NCBI RefSeq assembly: GCF_013393905.1
Contig: NZ_CP040272.1
Span: 6,643,501-6,707,500 of the forward strand
Source: Nostoc sp. C052
GTDB taxonomy: Bacteria > Cyanobacteriota > Cyanobacteriia > Cyanobacteriales > Nostocaceae
Reading direction: 5' to 3'
DNA length: 64,000 nt
Shown here: piece after piece, positions 8,890 to 18,022 of the stretch
Layout: each line of letters starts with the position of its first letter
Numbering within the stretch: position 1 is the stretch's first letter
The notes under the pieces: model-generated
What the model saw: only the letters and a program-made list of their open reading frames with translations
Database searches by the model: none
What the model was told of the DNA's origin: nothing
Translations under genes and position numbers: made by a program

Positions 8890-8962
8890 TTGGGCATAGG
8901 GAATTGGGCATTGGGCATTGGTTTATTCTCCCCCTGCCTCCCCTGCCCCCATCTCCTCACTC
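8890..8962. repeat. GGGCATT tandem short repeat and C-rich tract
   Basis: Variants of TTGGGCA recur three times from 8890 to 8920, followed by a pyrimidine tract of CCCCTGCC-type units. The same type of block occurs at 49446-49520. This is the short tandemly repeated heptamer class common between Nostoc genes. It lies between convergent genes and reaches the stop codon of the AMIN-domain gene. Confidence 0.55.
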
Positions 8963-8963
8963 C

Positions 8964-9830
8964 TTATCTATTTTTAGGAAGAGGTTGACCAAACTCAATT
9001 ATTTGGGGATCGGGAGCATTGGGGATTGTTGGAACTGGAAATTCCGATATCCCGACAGGGGGAATATTATTCAAATTATTGGGCTGATTTGGGAAAGAAG
9101 GGGGGGGAAGACTCAAAGCAGGTTGTTGAGAGGATGTATTGGGAGTTAGGGGGGGTACAGTGACAAAAGGCTGCCCTGAGTTAGTAATAATTGCTGAGGG
9201 TAGTTCGTTGGATGGAGGCGGAACTGTAAGTAAGGGCGGTTGTTGATTAGTAGTGGTTACGGGTAAGTTACTCGGCGGCTGTGACTTATAAGCTGTTTGA
9301 GGTTGTTTCTTGGTTGAAGGTGAGGAGTTTCCTGCTTTCACGGCAGTAGTTTTACCAGAAATAACCGGACGTAACACCCAGCGAGTGGAGTTTTTGCGGG
9401 AAACAGGTTGCAGTTGTATCTGTTTGGGATTAAAAATAGTCCCTGGTGCTAAATCTAAGACAATACGTGTGTCGTTTGCGTTCAGTTGAGAAACGCGAAT
9501 GCTTTTAATTGCTCCAGAATAATTTTGCAGCGTGTTAACTTTACCCAACTTCGTATTCGGTAAATCTACAACCAGACGCGAGGGTTGGGCCAGGTAGAAA
9601 TAGCGGGGGGTTGTGCCTGCTGAGAGGGTGATTTCAAGTTGCTGTGTCTTGGGTGAAAAACGCCAATTATCTAGTTTGGCCCCTGGTGTAGCAGCAGTAG
9701 TGCAAGTTTCAAGGGCGATCGCTGCGTAAAAGCCTAATATACTGATGCTAAATAGCTGCTTACCCCATTGGCAAAATTGCTTAGTCTTTAGTCCCTGATC
9801 CATTCTTTTTATTTGCTCCATAAAACCCAT
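8964..9830 (-). CDS. AMIN-domain envelope protein with Pro-rich tail
   Basis: The 288-residue protein has an N-terminal signal or anchor segment (about residues 25-45, ISILGFYAAIALETC). An AMIN domain follows at about 50-145 (LDNWRFSPKTQQLEITLSAG, YFYLAQPSRLVVDLPNT, IKSIRVSQL, TRIVLDL). The rest is low-complexity and rich in Pro, Ser, Gln and Asn. AMIN domains target periplasmic proteins to peptidoglycan or septal sites. There is no amidase domain, so it is a targeting or structural protein. It lies upstream of nothing obvious in its own direction and follows the small secreted protein gene at 9884-10366. Confidence 0.85.
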   Translation of the reverse strand: MGFMEQIKRMDQGLKTKQFCQWGKQLFSISILGFYAAIALETCTTAATPGAKLDNWRFSPKTQQLEITLSAGTTPRYFYLAQPSRLVVDLPNTKLGKVNTLQNYSGAIKSIRVSQLNANDTRIVLDLAPGTIFNPKQIQLQPVSRKNSTRWVLRPVISGKTTAVKAGNSSPSTKKQPQTAYKSQPPSNLPVTTTNQQPPLLTVPPPSNELPSAIITNSGQPFVTVPPLTPNTSSQQPALSLPPPSFPNQPNNLNNIPPVGISEFPVPTIPNAPDPQIIEFGQPLPKNR

Positions 9831-9883
9831 ACAATGCGCTCACATTGCCGTTTACTTCGCGCTGCCAATCCCTAATCCTTTTT

Positions 9884-10366
9884 TCAATTAACTTTTTGGG
9901 GCACAGCGGTAAATTTCAGAGTTTGGGAAATGCCCTGTAGAGTTAATTGACCTGTCATATTACCTTTATCCACAAGTTGCATTTGAATTGTCACTGAGTT
10001 GAGAGGCTCATTTTGGGGGCGAGGAATATTACAAAGGATTGAACTACCAACTTTCCCAGATAAATTTAACTGTTGATTTCTAAAGATGCCTGCCAGAGAG
10101 TGCTTTTCGTCAGTTTCGGTCTTAGCGTTTGCCGGTAATACAGAGGCATTTAAGTAAATACCCGACTGTTCAATGTTTAACGTCAGGGTATCCGATTTTT
10201 CACAATTCGGCAAATTCTCCGCAAAGGTTAGACGGTAACGGCCGTTAACGGTCGGAGGAGCCTTGAGATTGTTTTCTCCATAAACACTGACAGTTTTAAA
10301 CAACAGTAGCACTGACGTGATTGCGACTCCGTAAAAAGCCAAAGATTTGAAGTTGAAATGATTCAT
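9884..10366 (-). CDS. Small secreted or anchored protein, unknown function
   Basis: The 160-residue protein has an N-terminal hydrophobic segment (residues 8-24, LAFYGVAITSVLLLFKT) and then a beta-rich domain with two cysteines (PNCEKSD and ILCNIPRP) that could form a disulfide. Phrases such as GRYRLTF, LAGIFRNQQLNLSG and MTGQLTLQGISQTL suggest a small beta-barrel or lipocalin-like fold, but this is inference. Its gene starts 4 bases after the stop of the upstream antiporter gene, so it is very likely co-transcribed with it. Confidence 0.65.
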   Translation of the reverse strand: MNHFNFKSLAFYGVAITSVLLLFKTVSVYGENNLKAPPTVNGRYRLTFAENLPNCEKSDTLTLNIEQSGIYLNASVLPANAKTETDEKHSLAGIFRNQQLNLSGKVGSSILCNIPRPQNEPLNSVTIQMQLVDKGNMTGQLTLQGISQTLKFTAVPQKVN

Positions 10367-10370
10367 GCTC

Positions 10371-12560
10371 TTAATTCCTCAGTGTTGGCTCTTGACTGCT
10401 AATGTCAGGAAGCATGGAAGCTAGATGAGCGGTGACTTGACTGTAGCGACGGGTAATCAGTAGAGAGGAGCAACATTGGATGGCTAGTTGATCCGTATAT
10501 CTTCCCAAGGTTTGACGCTCGATACCCCAAGTGCGGCTAGTACCAGCAATTGTCAAGTCTACATTTTTTGAGGCTTCGACTACTGTTTGGATTGCCTCTA
10601 GAGCCTGGACAATTTTGATTTCTATGCGATCGCGTACACTACTCGGTAATTGCTCCATCATGATGTCCAACTCATAATTCAATTCATCTTTGAGGCGATT
10701 GTCGGGTAATACATGTAAAATCTGCAACGTACAAGTTTCATGATTGATTAGCAGTCTGAGGGCTAAAATCAGGGCTAAATCATCATGGATATTGGCAGAA
10801 TAAGGCACTAACATGCTTTCTAAGCGATCGCTTCCCCGGTCTACAAATACTGCTACATCCACTGGTGCAGTGCTGAGAAGTTGACCGACTCTTCCACCTA
10901 AACGATTGCTACTAAAAGCTGGGCGATGCCATCCTAGCAGAATTAAATCAACTTGCTCTAGTGCGGCTATCTGTGCAGTTTCCCGTGCGACATTGCTAGA
11001 TATGCGAACGATGGGATGCACATGAGAGCGTGTTTCTAGCGGTTCGAGAGTATTAATCAATTCTTCTAGCTGCTGACGGCGCTGGGCAATTAATCGGTCT
11101 GCTTCAACTGGTGTACTTTCAAAGGCATAATCTTCTTCAAATTCAATCAGGCTCAGAGGGTTAACCACGGCGGGATGTCGAGAGTTAAGAGCAATGCTGA
11201 CTGCCAACTGTAGCAAGCCTTTTTGGGTACTCGGATTAGCCACAGGCACTAAAATTCGGTAGGGACGAATGTAAGTGTCGGCATCAGTAGCGCTTGTAGC
11301 TGTTTCTGCTTCCAACTCTGGTTCTATTACATCTAACCTGATCAGCTTCTTCGGATATGTCCATTCCAGCAATGGCGAGGTCATGAATGTAGTTACCAAT
11401 GCCATAATTACCAGCATGGTAAATATTAAAGGGGAAATTACCCCTAACTCTAAACCAATGTTTAGTACTATAAGTTCGGTCAAGCCGCGAGTATTCATTA
11501 ACCAACCCAGTGCCGAGGCTTCCCGTTTACTAATGCCACTGACACGAGCTGCTACATAAGTACCAATATACTTGCCTGCGATCGCTACTCCTAAAACCAA
11601 CGCACACAAAAACCACAATTCGGGACGGTTGAGCAAGCCAATCTCTGTTCGTAAACCACTGTAGGCAAAAAAGATTGGCAACAAGAAAATCAGGACAAAA
11701 TCTTCCGTTTTTACTGCCAATTCCCGCACTAAATCTTCATTTTTGGGCATGGCTGCTCCCAGTAAAAATGCCCCAAAAATTAAGTGAATCCCAATTAGTT
11801 CGGTGATTAGTGCTGACGCAACCACACCCATATAAATCCCAGCTAGCAGTAATTGGCTGAGTCGTCCTGCACGGAGGTAGTGTTTGGCAAGGCGTTGCAG
11901 GAACCAACGTCCCACCGTCAACATCAAGCCGATGTAAACTATACTGGCAATAATTGTGGGTATAGCACCAGCAAAGTTGCCAGTCCGAGCAACTGCGATC
12001 GCTACTGCTAACAAACACCAAGCTGTCACATCATCCACTGCTGCACAAGTTAACGCCAACGTTCCTAAACGCGTTCCTTGTAAATTGTTTTCAGTAATGA
12101 TTCGCGCCAACACTGGAAAGGCAGTAATCGACATCGCAGCCCCTAAAAACAAAGCAAAGGCGGTAAAAGATACACTTGCATTGGAAACTAGGGGATAAAG
12201 TACCACCGCTAGCAATGTTCCCAGAGAAAACGGCATCAAAATGCTGACATGAGAAGTTAAAACTGCTACTTCTAATTGTCCGCCGAGGTATTTGGGATTT
12301 AGTTCTAGCCCAATCAAAAACATGAAAAATATTAGTCCCACCTGAGACAAAACATTGAGAAAAGGAAAAGTTTCTGGTGGAAACAAGGTAACTGCTAGAT
12401 GGGGAGCAACTAAACCAAGTAAAGATGGGCCGAGCATAATTCCGGCAACAATTTCACCAATTACCAGCGGTTGCTTAATAGAACGAAATCCTAGCCCTAC
12501 TAGGCGTGAAAGTCCAATAACAATCAGCACCTCAACCAGAACGAGAACAACTATGTGCAT
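10371..12560 (-). CDS. CPA2 cation/proton antiporter with C-terminal universal-stress domains
   Basis: The 729-residue protein has an N-terminal CPA2-type antiporter domain of about 12 membrane helices (residues 1-400). It includes the double-Asp motif AVDDVTAW near residue 175 that is linked to electrogenic Na+ (or K+)/H+ exchange. The C-terminal 300 residues are soluble and carry two universal-stress-protein-like halves (IRPYRILVPVANPST and RLESMLVPYSANIHDDL). The protein exchanges monovalent cations for protons and is probably regulated through the C-terminal domain by nucleotide binding. A second CPA2 gene lies upstream on the same strand. Confidence 0.92.
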   Translation of the reverse strand: MHIVVLVLVEVLIVIGLSRLVGLGFRSIKQPLVIGEIVAGIMLGPSLLGLVAPHLAVTLFPPETFPFLNVLSQVGLIFFMFLIGLELNPKYLGGQLEVAVLTSHVSILMPFSLGTLLAVVLYPLVSNASVSFTAFALFLGAAMSITAFPVLARIITENNLQGTRLGTLALTCAAVDDVTAWCLLAVAIAVARTGNFAGAIPTIIASIVYIGLMLTVGRWFLQRLAKHYLRAGRLSQLLLAGIYMGVVASALITELIGIHLIFGAFLLGAAMPKNEDLVRELAVKTEDFVLIFLLPIFFAYSGLRTEIGLLNRPELWFLCALVLGVAIAGKYIGTYVAARVSGISKREASALGWLMNTRGLTELIVLNIGLELGVISPLIFTMLVIMALVTTFMTSPLLEWTYPKKLIRLDVIEPELEAETATSATDADTYIRPYRILVPVANPSTQKGLLQLAVSIALNSRHPAVVNPLSLIEFEEDYAFESTPVEADRLIAQRRQQLEELINTLEPLETRSHVHPIVRISSNVARETAQIAALEQVDLILLGWHRPAFSSNRLGGRVGQLLSTAPVDVAVFVDRGSDRLESMLVPYSANIHDDLALILALRLLINHETCTLQILHVLPDNRLKDELNYELDIMMEQLPSSVRDRIEIKIVQALEAIQTVVEASKNVDLTIAGTSRTWGIERQTLGRYTDQLAIQCCSSLLITRRYSQVTAHLASMLPDISSQEPTLRN

Positions 12561-12819
12561 GGTTTCCTCACAATTAACTATCTGGTTTCCCTAAGATAAT
12601 TCTTTAAAAGACTGCAAAATGTCAAGCTTGTTAGATACAACCAAGAGTAATTTGTGCTTCGTGGTTATATGAATTATTGTTACGATACAGTTGCAGTCGT
12701 GAAATATGAATTCTGATGATTTTAGGAACTACATCTAAAATAACTTCCAATTTAACGATAGCAATAAAATTAACGTTATATTGTAATACTATTTGATTGG
12801 CTCTCCACTCCGAGGCTCA

Positions 12820-12850
12820 GATCCCCGACTTCTTGAATAAGTCGGGGATC
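12820..12850. terminator. Strong hairpin between the two antiporter genes
   Basis: GATCCCCGACTT at 12820-12831 pairs perfectly with AAGTCGGGGATC at 12839-12850, followed on the plus strand by TTTT. Both neighbours are on the minus strand, and there the hairpin lacks a downstream U tract. It may still end transcription from the 12943-14232 gene, or it may be a dispersed palindromic repeat. The rest of 12561-12942 is AT-rich with no gene. Confidence 0.6.
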
Positions 12851-12942
12851 TTTTGGTTGTAACTTATTTAGGATTGCTATAGCCAGAGTCAAAGCAGAGA
12901 ATTACCCAATTACGAAGTAATTAATTTGATAATTAAATCTGC

Positions 12943-14232
12943 TTAAATGGAAGATTTTTCATAGCTTGTACCGTGCAATAAAAAAGCAATCAGTGGTGAT
13001 GCCATCAGGGTAGTAATGACTGCCATAATAACCATTATAGTGAATAAAGTTGGCGTAATTATACCTTGTTCTAGACCAATATTCAGGATGATTAACTCCA
13101 TCAAACCACGAGCATTCATCAGAGCGCCGATAGTTGCTGATTCTCGCCAATTTTCCCCGCCCAATTTTGCAGCCAGCATACAAGCAACACCTTTACCGAG
13201 AATTGCGATCGCAATAATTAAGAGCGTAATTCCCCACAAAGTAGGTGTATTTACCAATCCAATTTGAGTATTCAGTCCAGAGAAGACAAAAAATATCGGT
13301 AACAAAAAAGAACTAGTTAAAAACTCCGTATAGTGGCGAATTTGCTGGGCGAATTCTCCCCGTGGTGTCACTGCTCCCAACACAAAAGCACCAAATATTG
13401 CATAGATGCCTGTGACATCGGTAAACCATGCACAAAACATCAAAATTATCAACATTAAAGTCAGGGTTTGTCTATTCACACCTGTATCGCGTTTCGTCAT
13501 CCGTGTGAACGCTTTCAGTAGAGGTTGACCGAGAAAAATTGCAAACAGCACGTAGCAAATGCCACCACCAATTGCTAATATGGCAATGCTCAGAGAATTT
13601 TTGACGCTAGCAAGCACGATCGCTAGTAAACACCAGGCAACTCCATCATCTACCGATGCTGCACCCAAAGCCAAAGTACCAAAGCGGGTTTGTGCAAGAC
13701 CGCGTTCGTAAAGAATGCGAGCTAACATGGGAAAAGCCGTAATTGTCATCGATGCACCCAGATACAGCGCGGCTGACCACGGCGTTACTTTTGGTTGAAA
13801 GAAATCACCATTGTGATAAAACCAAAAAGATGCGATCGCTCCTAAAATAAAAGGAGTGATAATCCCAGCAGCAGATAGCAAACTTGCACTTTTGATATGA
13901 TGTTTTAACAGTTTAGTGTTGAACTCTAAACCAATTAAAAACATATAAATTACCAACCCAATCTGGCTAATAGCATATAAAATCGACATTGATGGATTGG
14001 GTATCTTGAGTCCGACAGCAGTAATGATCGGCAGCTTAGGAAACAGCCATTGCTGAAAATCTGGTGCAATCAATCCTAAAAGTGATGGCCCTAGCATTAC
14101 ACCTGCAATCATTTCGCAAACAACATCAGTTTGACCAAGATAGCGGCGTCCTAAAATAGTGACAATGCGACAAGTAGCTAAAATAACTGTGAGTTGTAGA
14201 AATAGCCTAATAACCAGATCAAAATTTGACAT
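12943..14232 (-). CDS. CPA2 cation/proton antiporter
   Basis: The 429-residue membrane protein has about 12 helices and the same CPA2 core as its neighbour, including ASVDDGVAWCLL near residue 194 (double-Asp motif) and the conserved MNARGLMELIILNIGLE stretch near the end. Unlike the 729-residue paralogue it lacks the C-terminal stress-protein part, so it is probably regulated differently. It exchanges Na+ or K+ for H+ across the membrane. The pair suggests an ion and pH homeostasis locus. Confidence 0.92.
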   Translation of the reverse strand: MSNFDLVIRLFLQLTVILATCRIVTILGRRYLGQTDVVCEMIAGVMLGPSLLGLIAPDFQQWLFPKLPIITAVGLKIPNPSMSILYAISQIGLVIYMFLIGLEFNTKLLKHHIKSASLLSAAGIITPFILGAIASFWFYHNGDFFQPKVTPWSAALYLGASMTITAFPMLARILYERGLAQTRFGTLALGAASVDDGVAWCLLAIVLASVKNSLSIAILAIGGGICYVLFAIFLGQPLLKAFTRMTKRDTGVNRQTLTLMLIILMFCAWFTDVTGIYAIFGAFVLGAVTPRGEFAQQIRHYTEFLTSSFLLPIFFVFSGLNTQIGLVNTPTLWGITLLIIAIAILGKGVACMLAAKLGGENWRESATIGALMNARGLMELIILNIGLEQGIITPTLFTIMVIMAVITTLMASPLIAFLLHGTSYEKSSI

Positions 14233-14351
14233 TACACTTCCTTAATTTGCGTCTCTGCATTGAAGAATCTCCCCAGACTCCAAAGCTTGTACTGTTTTTT
14301 CAATATATGACTACTACATCAGCACAAGTGTCAATTTGGGAAACATTACTG

Positions 14352-14494
14352 AAATAGTACTCAATACTTTTCGGGTTTTGGGAGAAAGGGGAAGGGGTAA
14401 AGGTAAATTCAAACCCTTACCCCTTCCCCTTTAACCTTTCCCCAGATCAAAAGAGAGATTGTTGGGTTTATCCGAAAAGTATTGAAATAGTACT
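14352..14494. repeat. MITE-like element (14362-14484) with 10-bp target duplication
   Basis: The 123-bp element starts CAATACTTTTCGG and ends CCGAAAAGTATTG, a perfect 13-bp terminal inverted repeat. It is flanked by the 10-bp direct repeat AAATAGTACT at 14352-14361 and 14485-14494. The interior is a G/A-rich block followed by its C/T-rich near complement, so the element folds as a hairpin. It carries no gene. Partial relatives lie at 384-430 and 4453-4544. The remainder of 14233-14734 shows no supported gene. Confidence 0.75.
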
Positions 14495-14734
14495 GAGTAT
14501 GGTAAAAAGTAATAATCGCACTGGCTCAACGCCTCGCTACCGCTAACAGTACTCAGCACTCCTGAAATAGGTATTTTTAATTTGATTAGATGTAACAGGC
14601 AATGCATTGCTTTGGTTTCCAAAGTTGCAGCAACTACCATGTTGTTCTTAGAAACGCACACAAATGTACGTCAATACAACATATTGCATCCAAACTAAAA
14701 CCGCCATATATAAGAATCTGATTTGATTACTGTA

Positions 14735-15169
14735 TTACAACCATTCTCCACCCCGAAAACGCCAACGAAGAAAGATAATTCGCATCAGGCTTTGGGAATT
14801 AATAAAAACTGCTAGCCACACAATGCTGTAGTGAAATACAAAAGCTCCTATCGACAGTTCCTCCTTAGGTAGAGGTATTGGTAAAAAGCCAAACAGTTTG
14901 ACTCCACAAAACACAAACACCAATTCCCATATACCAGCTAATAGTTGATAAACTGCGGGCCAATCTCTATCCCAACGAGATTTTTGCAGATAGTCATAAA
15001 GCACATCCCAGCCTAAGCCAAAGATGGCGACATAAGCAAGTATCCAAAAATAAACCGAGTTAGCACCAGGGCCAATCCAACCCATTGCAAAAGGCAAAGA
15101 TACGAGTACGCCGACAGTTGCAAGTAATAATAATCGAGTTTGCCAACGGCCAAATAAAGTTGGTGTCAT
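14735..15169 (-). CDS. Small integral membrane protein, unknown function
   Basis: The 144-residue protein has four predicted membrane helices (around residues 11-30, 38-58, 78-97 and 108-128) and ends with a basic tail LRWRFRGGEWL. No enzymatic motif is seen. It resembles other cyanobacterial conserved hypothetical membrane proteins. It is separated from its neighbours by long gaps, so it is probably monocistronic. Confidence 0.65.
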   Translation of the reverse strand: MTPTLFGRWQTRLLLLATVGVLVSLPFAMGWIGPGANSVYFWILAYVAIFGLGWDVLYDYLQKSRWDRDWPAVYQLLAGIWELVFVFCGVKLFGFLPIPLPKEELSIGAFVFHYSIVWLAVFINSQSLMRIIFLRWRFRGGEWL

Positions 15170-15430
15170 AGGAGTGCTGAGTTATGAGTTATGAATAATA
15201 TAGAGAAATTAGAGTTTTTATCAATAGATTTTGACTCGCTTCATTAAAAGTTTAGGAAGATTGTGGTGCTTTTTGCAAGGATCGCAAATACGACAATATT
15301 AACTAGTACAACACGGCAGAAACAAACCACCCATTTAAAATAGCCAGAAAGCTTACAAAATAAGCATTCTTTCTTTTTAGTTTTGCCTTTTTGTACTAGC
15401 CCCAAAGCACCAACACATCTATATTAATTA

Positions 15431-16177
15431 TTAGGATGGTTTCAGGTGATAATCAAATTTAGAATGGTAAGCTGCATTGGCAAAGTCCATTGAAGGTATT
15501 GCTTCCCAATTGATTACATCTTCTAATAAAGCTTGATAACCGAGTGTATTGGGATGAAGACCATCTTCACCCAAGCGTTTGAGCCGCCAAGTTTCACCGC
15601 GTTCCATCCACTGCTCAAAAATATCTAAATAGGGAATCTGCCGTTTATTGCAAGCAATTCGAGTTGCTTCTTTGTAGCGGTACTGATCGGCATGATTATA
15701 ATAAAAACAATCTAAAAATGGCATCTTGCTTTCATCCACTGGCACCATGCCCACAAATAACACAGGACAGAGTTGCTGTGCCAAATCTAGCAGAGAAGCA
15801 ATTTCCTTTTCAAATACGGTAAAATCTGTGTAGCTTCGGCCATCAGGACGCGCCAACCGCGCTGAGTCGTTGACGCCTACTGATAAAATAATTAAATCAG
15901 GAACGCGATTTCGCAGTTCACCCCGGTGACGAAATTCAACTTCTAGCCTTTGTGCCACTTGTTGCGTGCGATCGCCTCTTACCCCTAAATTATAAAGAAT
16001 ATGACCCGCACTATCCGGCAACATCCACCATCGCCGTAGTTGCTCGATCCAACCTCCTTTTTCTGGATCGCCGAATCCATAAATTAAGCTGTCCCCCAGC
16101 GCGACAATCTTCATAGGCTGAAAGTGATTTGGTGGTACAGACAGCTGCATTGAGGAAGAAGCTAAAAATGTGTGCAT
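15431..16177 (-). CDS. GDSL/SGNH-family esterase or lipase
   Basis: The SGNH hydrolase blocks are readable: IVALGDSLIYGFGD (nucleophile Ser), LGVRGDR (Gly block), LSVGVNDSAR (Asn block GxND) and EDGLHPNTLGY (Asp-His). The protein is 248 residues long from the first ATG. The domain proper begins at Met22 (MKIVALGDSL), and the first 21 residues are not typical of a signal peptide, so Met22 may be the true start. The family hydrolyses ester bonds in lipids, thioesters or acetylated sugars; the substrate cannot be told from sequence. Confidence 0.88.
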   Translation of the reverse strand: MHTFLASSSMQLSVPPNHFQPMKIVALGDSLIYGFGDPEKGGWIEQLRRWWMLPDSAGHILYNLGVRGDRTQQVAQRLEVEFRHRGELRNRVPDLIILSVGVNDSARLARPDGRSYTDFTVFEKEIASLLDLAQQLCPVLFVGMVPVDESKMPFLDCFYYNHADQYRYKEATRIACNKRQIPYLDIFEQWMERGETWRLKRLGEDGLHPNTLGYQALLEDVINWEAIPSMDFANAAYHSKFDYHLKPS

Positions 16178-16449
16178 TTAACAACTATATTTTATATCTT
16201 TACAAGATTCTATACATTTCTATACCATAGATGACTATCTTTAGTGTGCAAACTATAAAGTTTCTATGGTTGCAAGGCTTATATTGCCGCAGTTGAACTT
16301 TTGAGGGTGAATGTTGAGCTTTTGAGATAGAGAAGAGCGCAAAGGAAGAGATTAGAGGGAGCGATCGCCATATAATAGCAATGGATAGGGTAAATTTTGC
16401 CATCTGTCGTTAGGATAGGTTATGGGTGTAAAAATTATCTCTACCATTA

Positions 16450-18021
16450 GTGAAGATGAGTATTGACTTAGTAGTTAATGCACTTAAGAGTATTGCTAAA
16501 CCTGCGACTTCTCTAGTTATCAATCAAGCTCAACGCAATGAAACTGTAGTTAGAACCTTAAAACAATTCAAGTTTGACCCAGTACAACCACCTAAAGATG
16601 TTGATGGTGTTTATGTTTACTCTTTAATTGAGTATGGTGTGGATAAGCCGGAAGTACTGCTTAATCTTTTTCGAGAAAGAGAAATTAAAAATGCTTTTTG
16701 GAGTGCTTATACTTCAAATAATCCCTTGGGTTTCTACAAAGAAGTAGAAAAGTTTTTGCAGGGAAAGGATTCAGAATTTGATATCCGATTGATGAGAATT
16801 GAACTGCGATCCGAATTAGAAGAATTTGGAGAAATATTTATTCAGGTTGCTAAAAGAAGTAAATCAATAGAGTTTGAGCCTTTCCCTGAATGGAATTTAG
16901 ACGAGTATCCAGCGGAATTTAAGTCATTAATTCGAGAGAAAATTCGCTCGTTTTGCGGTCGTAAATTTGTTTTTGAGGCTTTTAAGCAATTTTGCGACAA
17001 AAACCTTAATGGTTACTTCACCGTAGTGGGTGATGCAGGTATGGGTAAGAGTACCATTGCGGCTAAATACGTCTGGGACAATAAATCACCATGCTATTTT
17101 AATATTCGCTCCGATGGTCGCAATCGAGCAGAGCTATTTCTTGAAAGTATTCGCAAACAATTAGTTAAACGTTATCAGTTGCAAAATGCCGAAAAGGCTA
17201 ATTTAGCAGATTTACTAGAACAGGTTAGCAAAAAACTGACTGCTGGCGATCGTCTAGTAATTGTAGTCGATGCCCTTGATGAAGTGGAACAAGAAGCAGG
17301 AGGAAATCTTTTAGATTTACCGCCGTCGCTTCCTGAACATGTTTATTTCTTGCTAACTAGACGACCCTATACCAGAGATAAAAAACGCCTGTCTGCACCA
17401 GATGTCCCCGTCGAGGAACTAGATTTAAGGGGAAGTCAGTATATTAATTTGAGTCGTGAAGATATCAAAGAGTTTATTGGGTTGTTTTTGAATGTCGATA
17501 AAGATTATAAGAATGAACTTAAACAATGGATTCAAAACCGCAACATTTCCGATCAAGATTTTGTTGAGCAGATAGCAACTAAGAGCGAAAATAATTTCAT
17601 GTATCTACGCTATATTTTGCCAGGAATTGCTAAAGGTGACTATAATGACCTGAGTATAAATAAATTACCCGATGGTCTTGATGACTATTACCAAGTCCAT
17701 TGGGTACGTATGGGGATGGATGAAAAGCCCCAGGAAGTAAAAGTATTTATCTTATTTATTTTAGTGGAAATTGGTACACCAATTCCCTGCGAGATGATCG
17801 CAGATATTGCCGAACAGGATGAATATGATGTCCAATCAGTTTTAGATGAGTGGGTTGAGTATTTGAAGCCCCAGATTCTAGAAGGAGAAAACTGCTATAG
17901 CATCTATCACGCTAGTTTTTTAGACTTCTTAAAAGCAAAACGAGTTTTGGATTCCAAACGGAAGCTATTTCAAGAGGTTAATCAACGCATTGTAGACTAT
18001 CTTGTAAGGAAGATGGCGTGA
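16450..18021 (+). CDS. STAND/NACHT-type ATPase, N-terminal part of a NACHT-WD40 pair
   Basis: The 523-residue protein has an N-terminal unknown domain (about 1-150). A P-loop ATPase follows with GDAGMGKST near residues 194-202 and Walker B VIVVDALDEVE near 272, then LLTRRP and a helical region with SENNFMYLRYI and a winged-helix-like stretch. STAND ATPases act as oligomerising switches in signalling or phage sensing. The start is GTG 16450 or ATG 16456. The stop at 18019-18021 is followed one base later by the ATG of a WD40 protein in the next frame. The WD40 protein begins with the helical linker normally found inside fused NACHT-WD40 proteins, so this is either a translationally coupled split protein or a frameshifted gene. 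Confidence 0.85.
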   Translation: MKMSIDLVVNALKSIAKPATSLVINQAQRNETVVRTLKQFKFDPVQPPKDVDGVYVYSLIEYGVDKPEVLLNLFREREIKNAFWSAYTSNNPLGFYKEVEKFLQGKDSEFDIRLMRIELRSELEEFGEIFIQVAKRSKSIEFEPFPEWNLDEYPAEFKSLIREKIRSFCGRKFVFEAFKQFCDKNLNGYFTVVGDAGMGKSTIAAKYVWDNKSPCYFNIRSDGRNRAELFLESIRKQLVKRYQLQNAEKANLADLLEQVSKKLTAGDRLVIVVDALDEVEQEAGGNLLDLPPSLPEHVYFLLTRRPYTRDKKRLSAPDVPVEELDLRGSQYINLSREDIKEFIGLFLNVDKDYKNELKQWIQNRNISDQDFVEQIATKSENNFMYLRYILPGIAKGDYNDLSINKLPDGLDDYYQVHWVRMGMDEKPQEVKVFILFILVEIGTPIPCEMIADIAEQDEYDVQSVLDEWVEYLKPQILEGENCYSIYHASFLDFLKAKRVLDSKRKLFQEVNQRIVDYLVRKMA

Positions 18022-18022
18022 G

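Noticed and set aside
14431..14661. 76-residue minus-strand frame
   Set aside because: It overlaps the MITE at 14362-14484 and has no family features.
16200..16403. 67-residue minus-strand frame upstream of the STAND gene
   Set aside because: It has no RBS and no recognisable composition; likely chance in AT-rich DNA.
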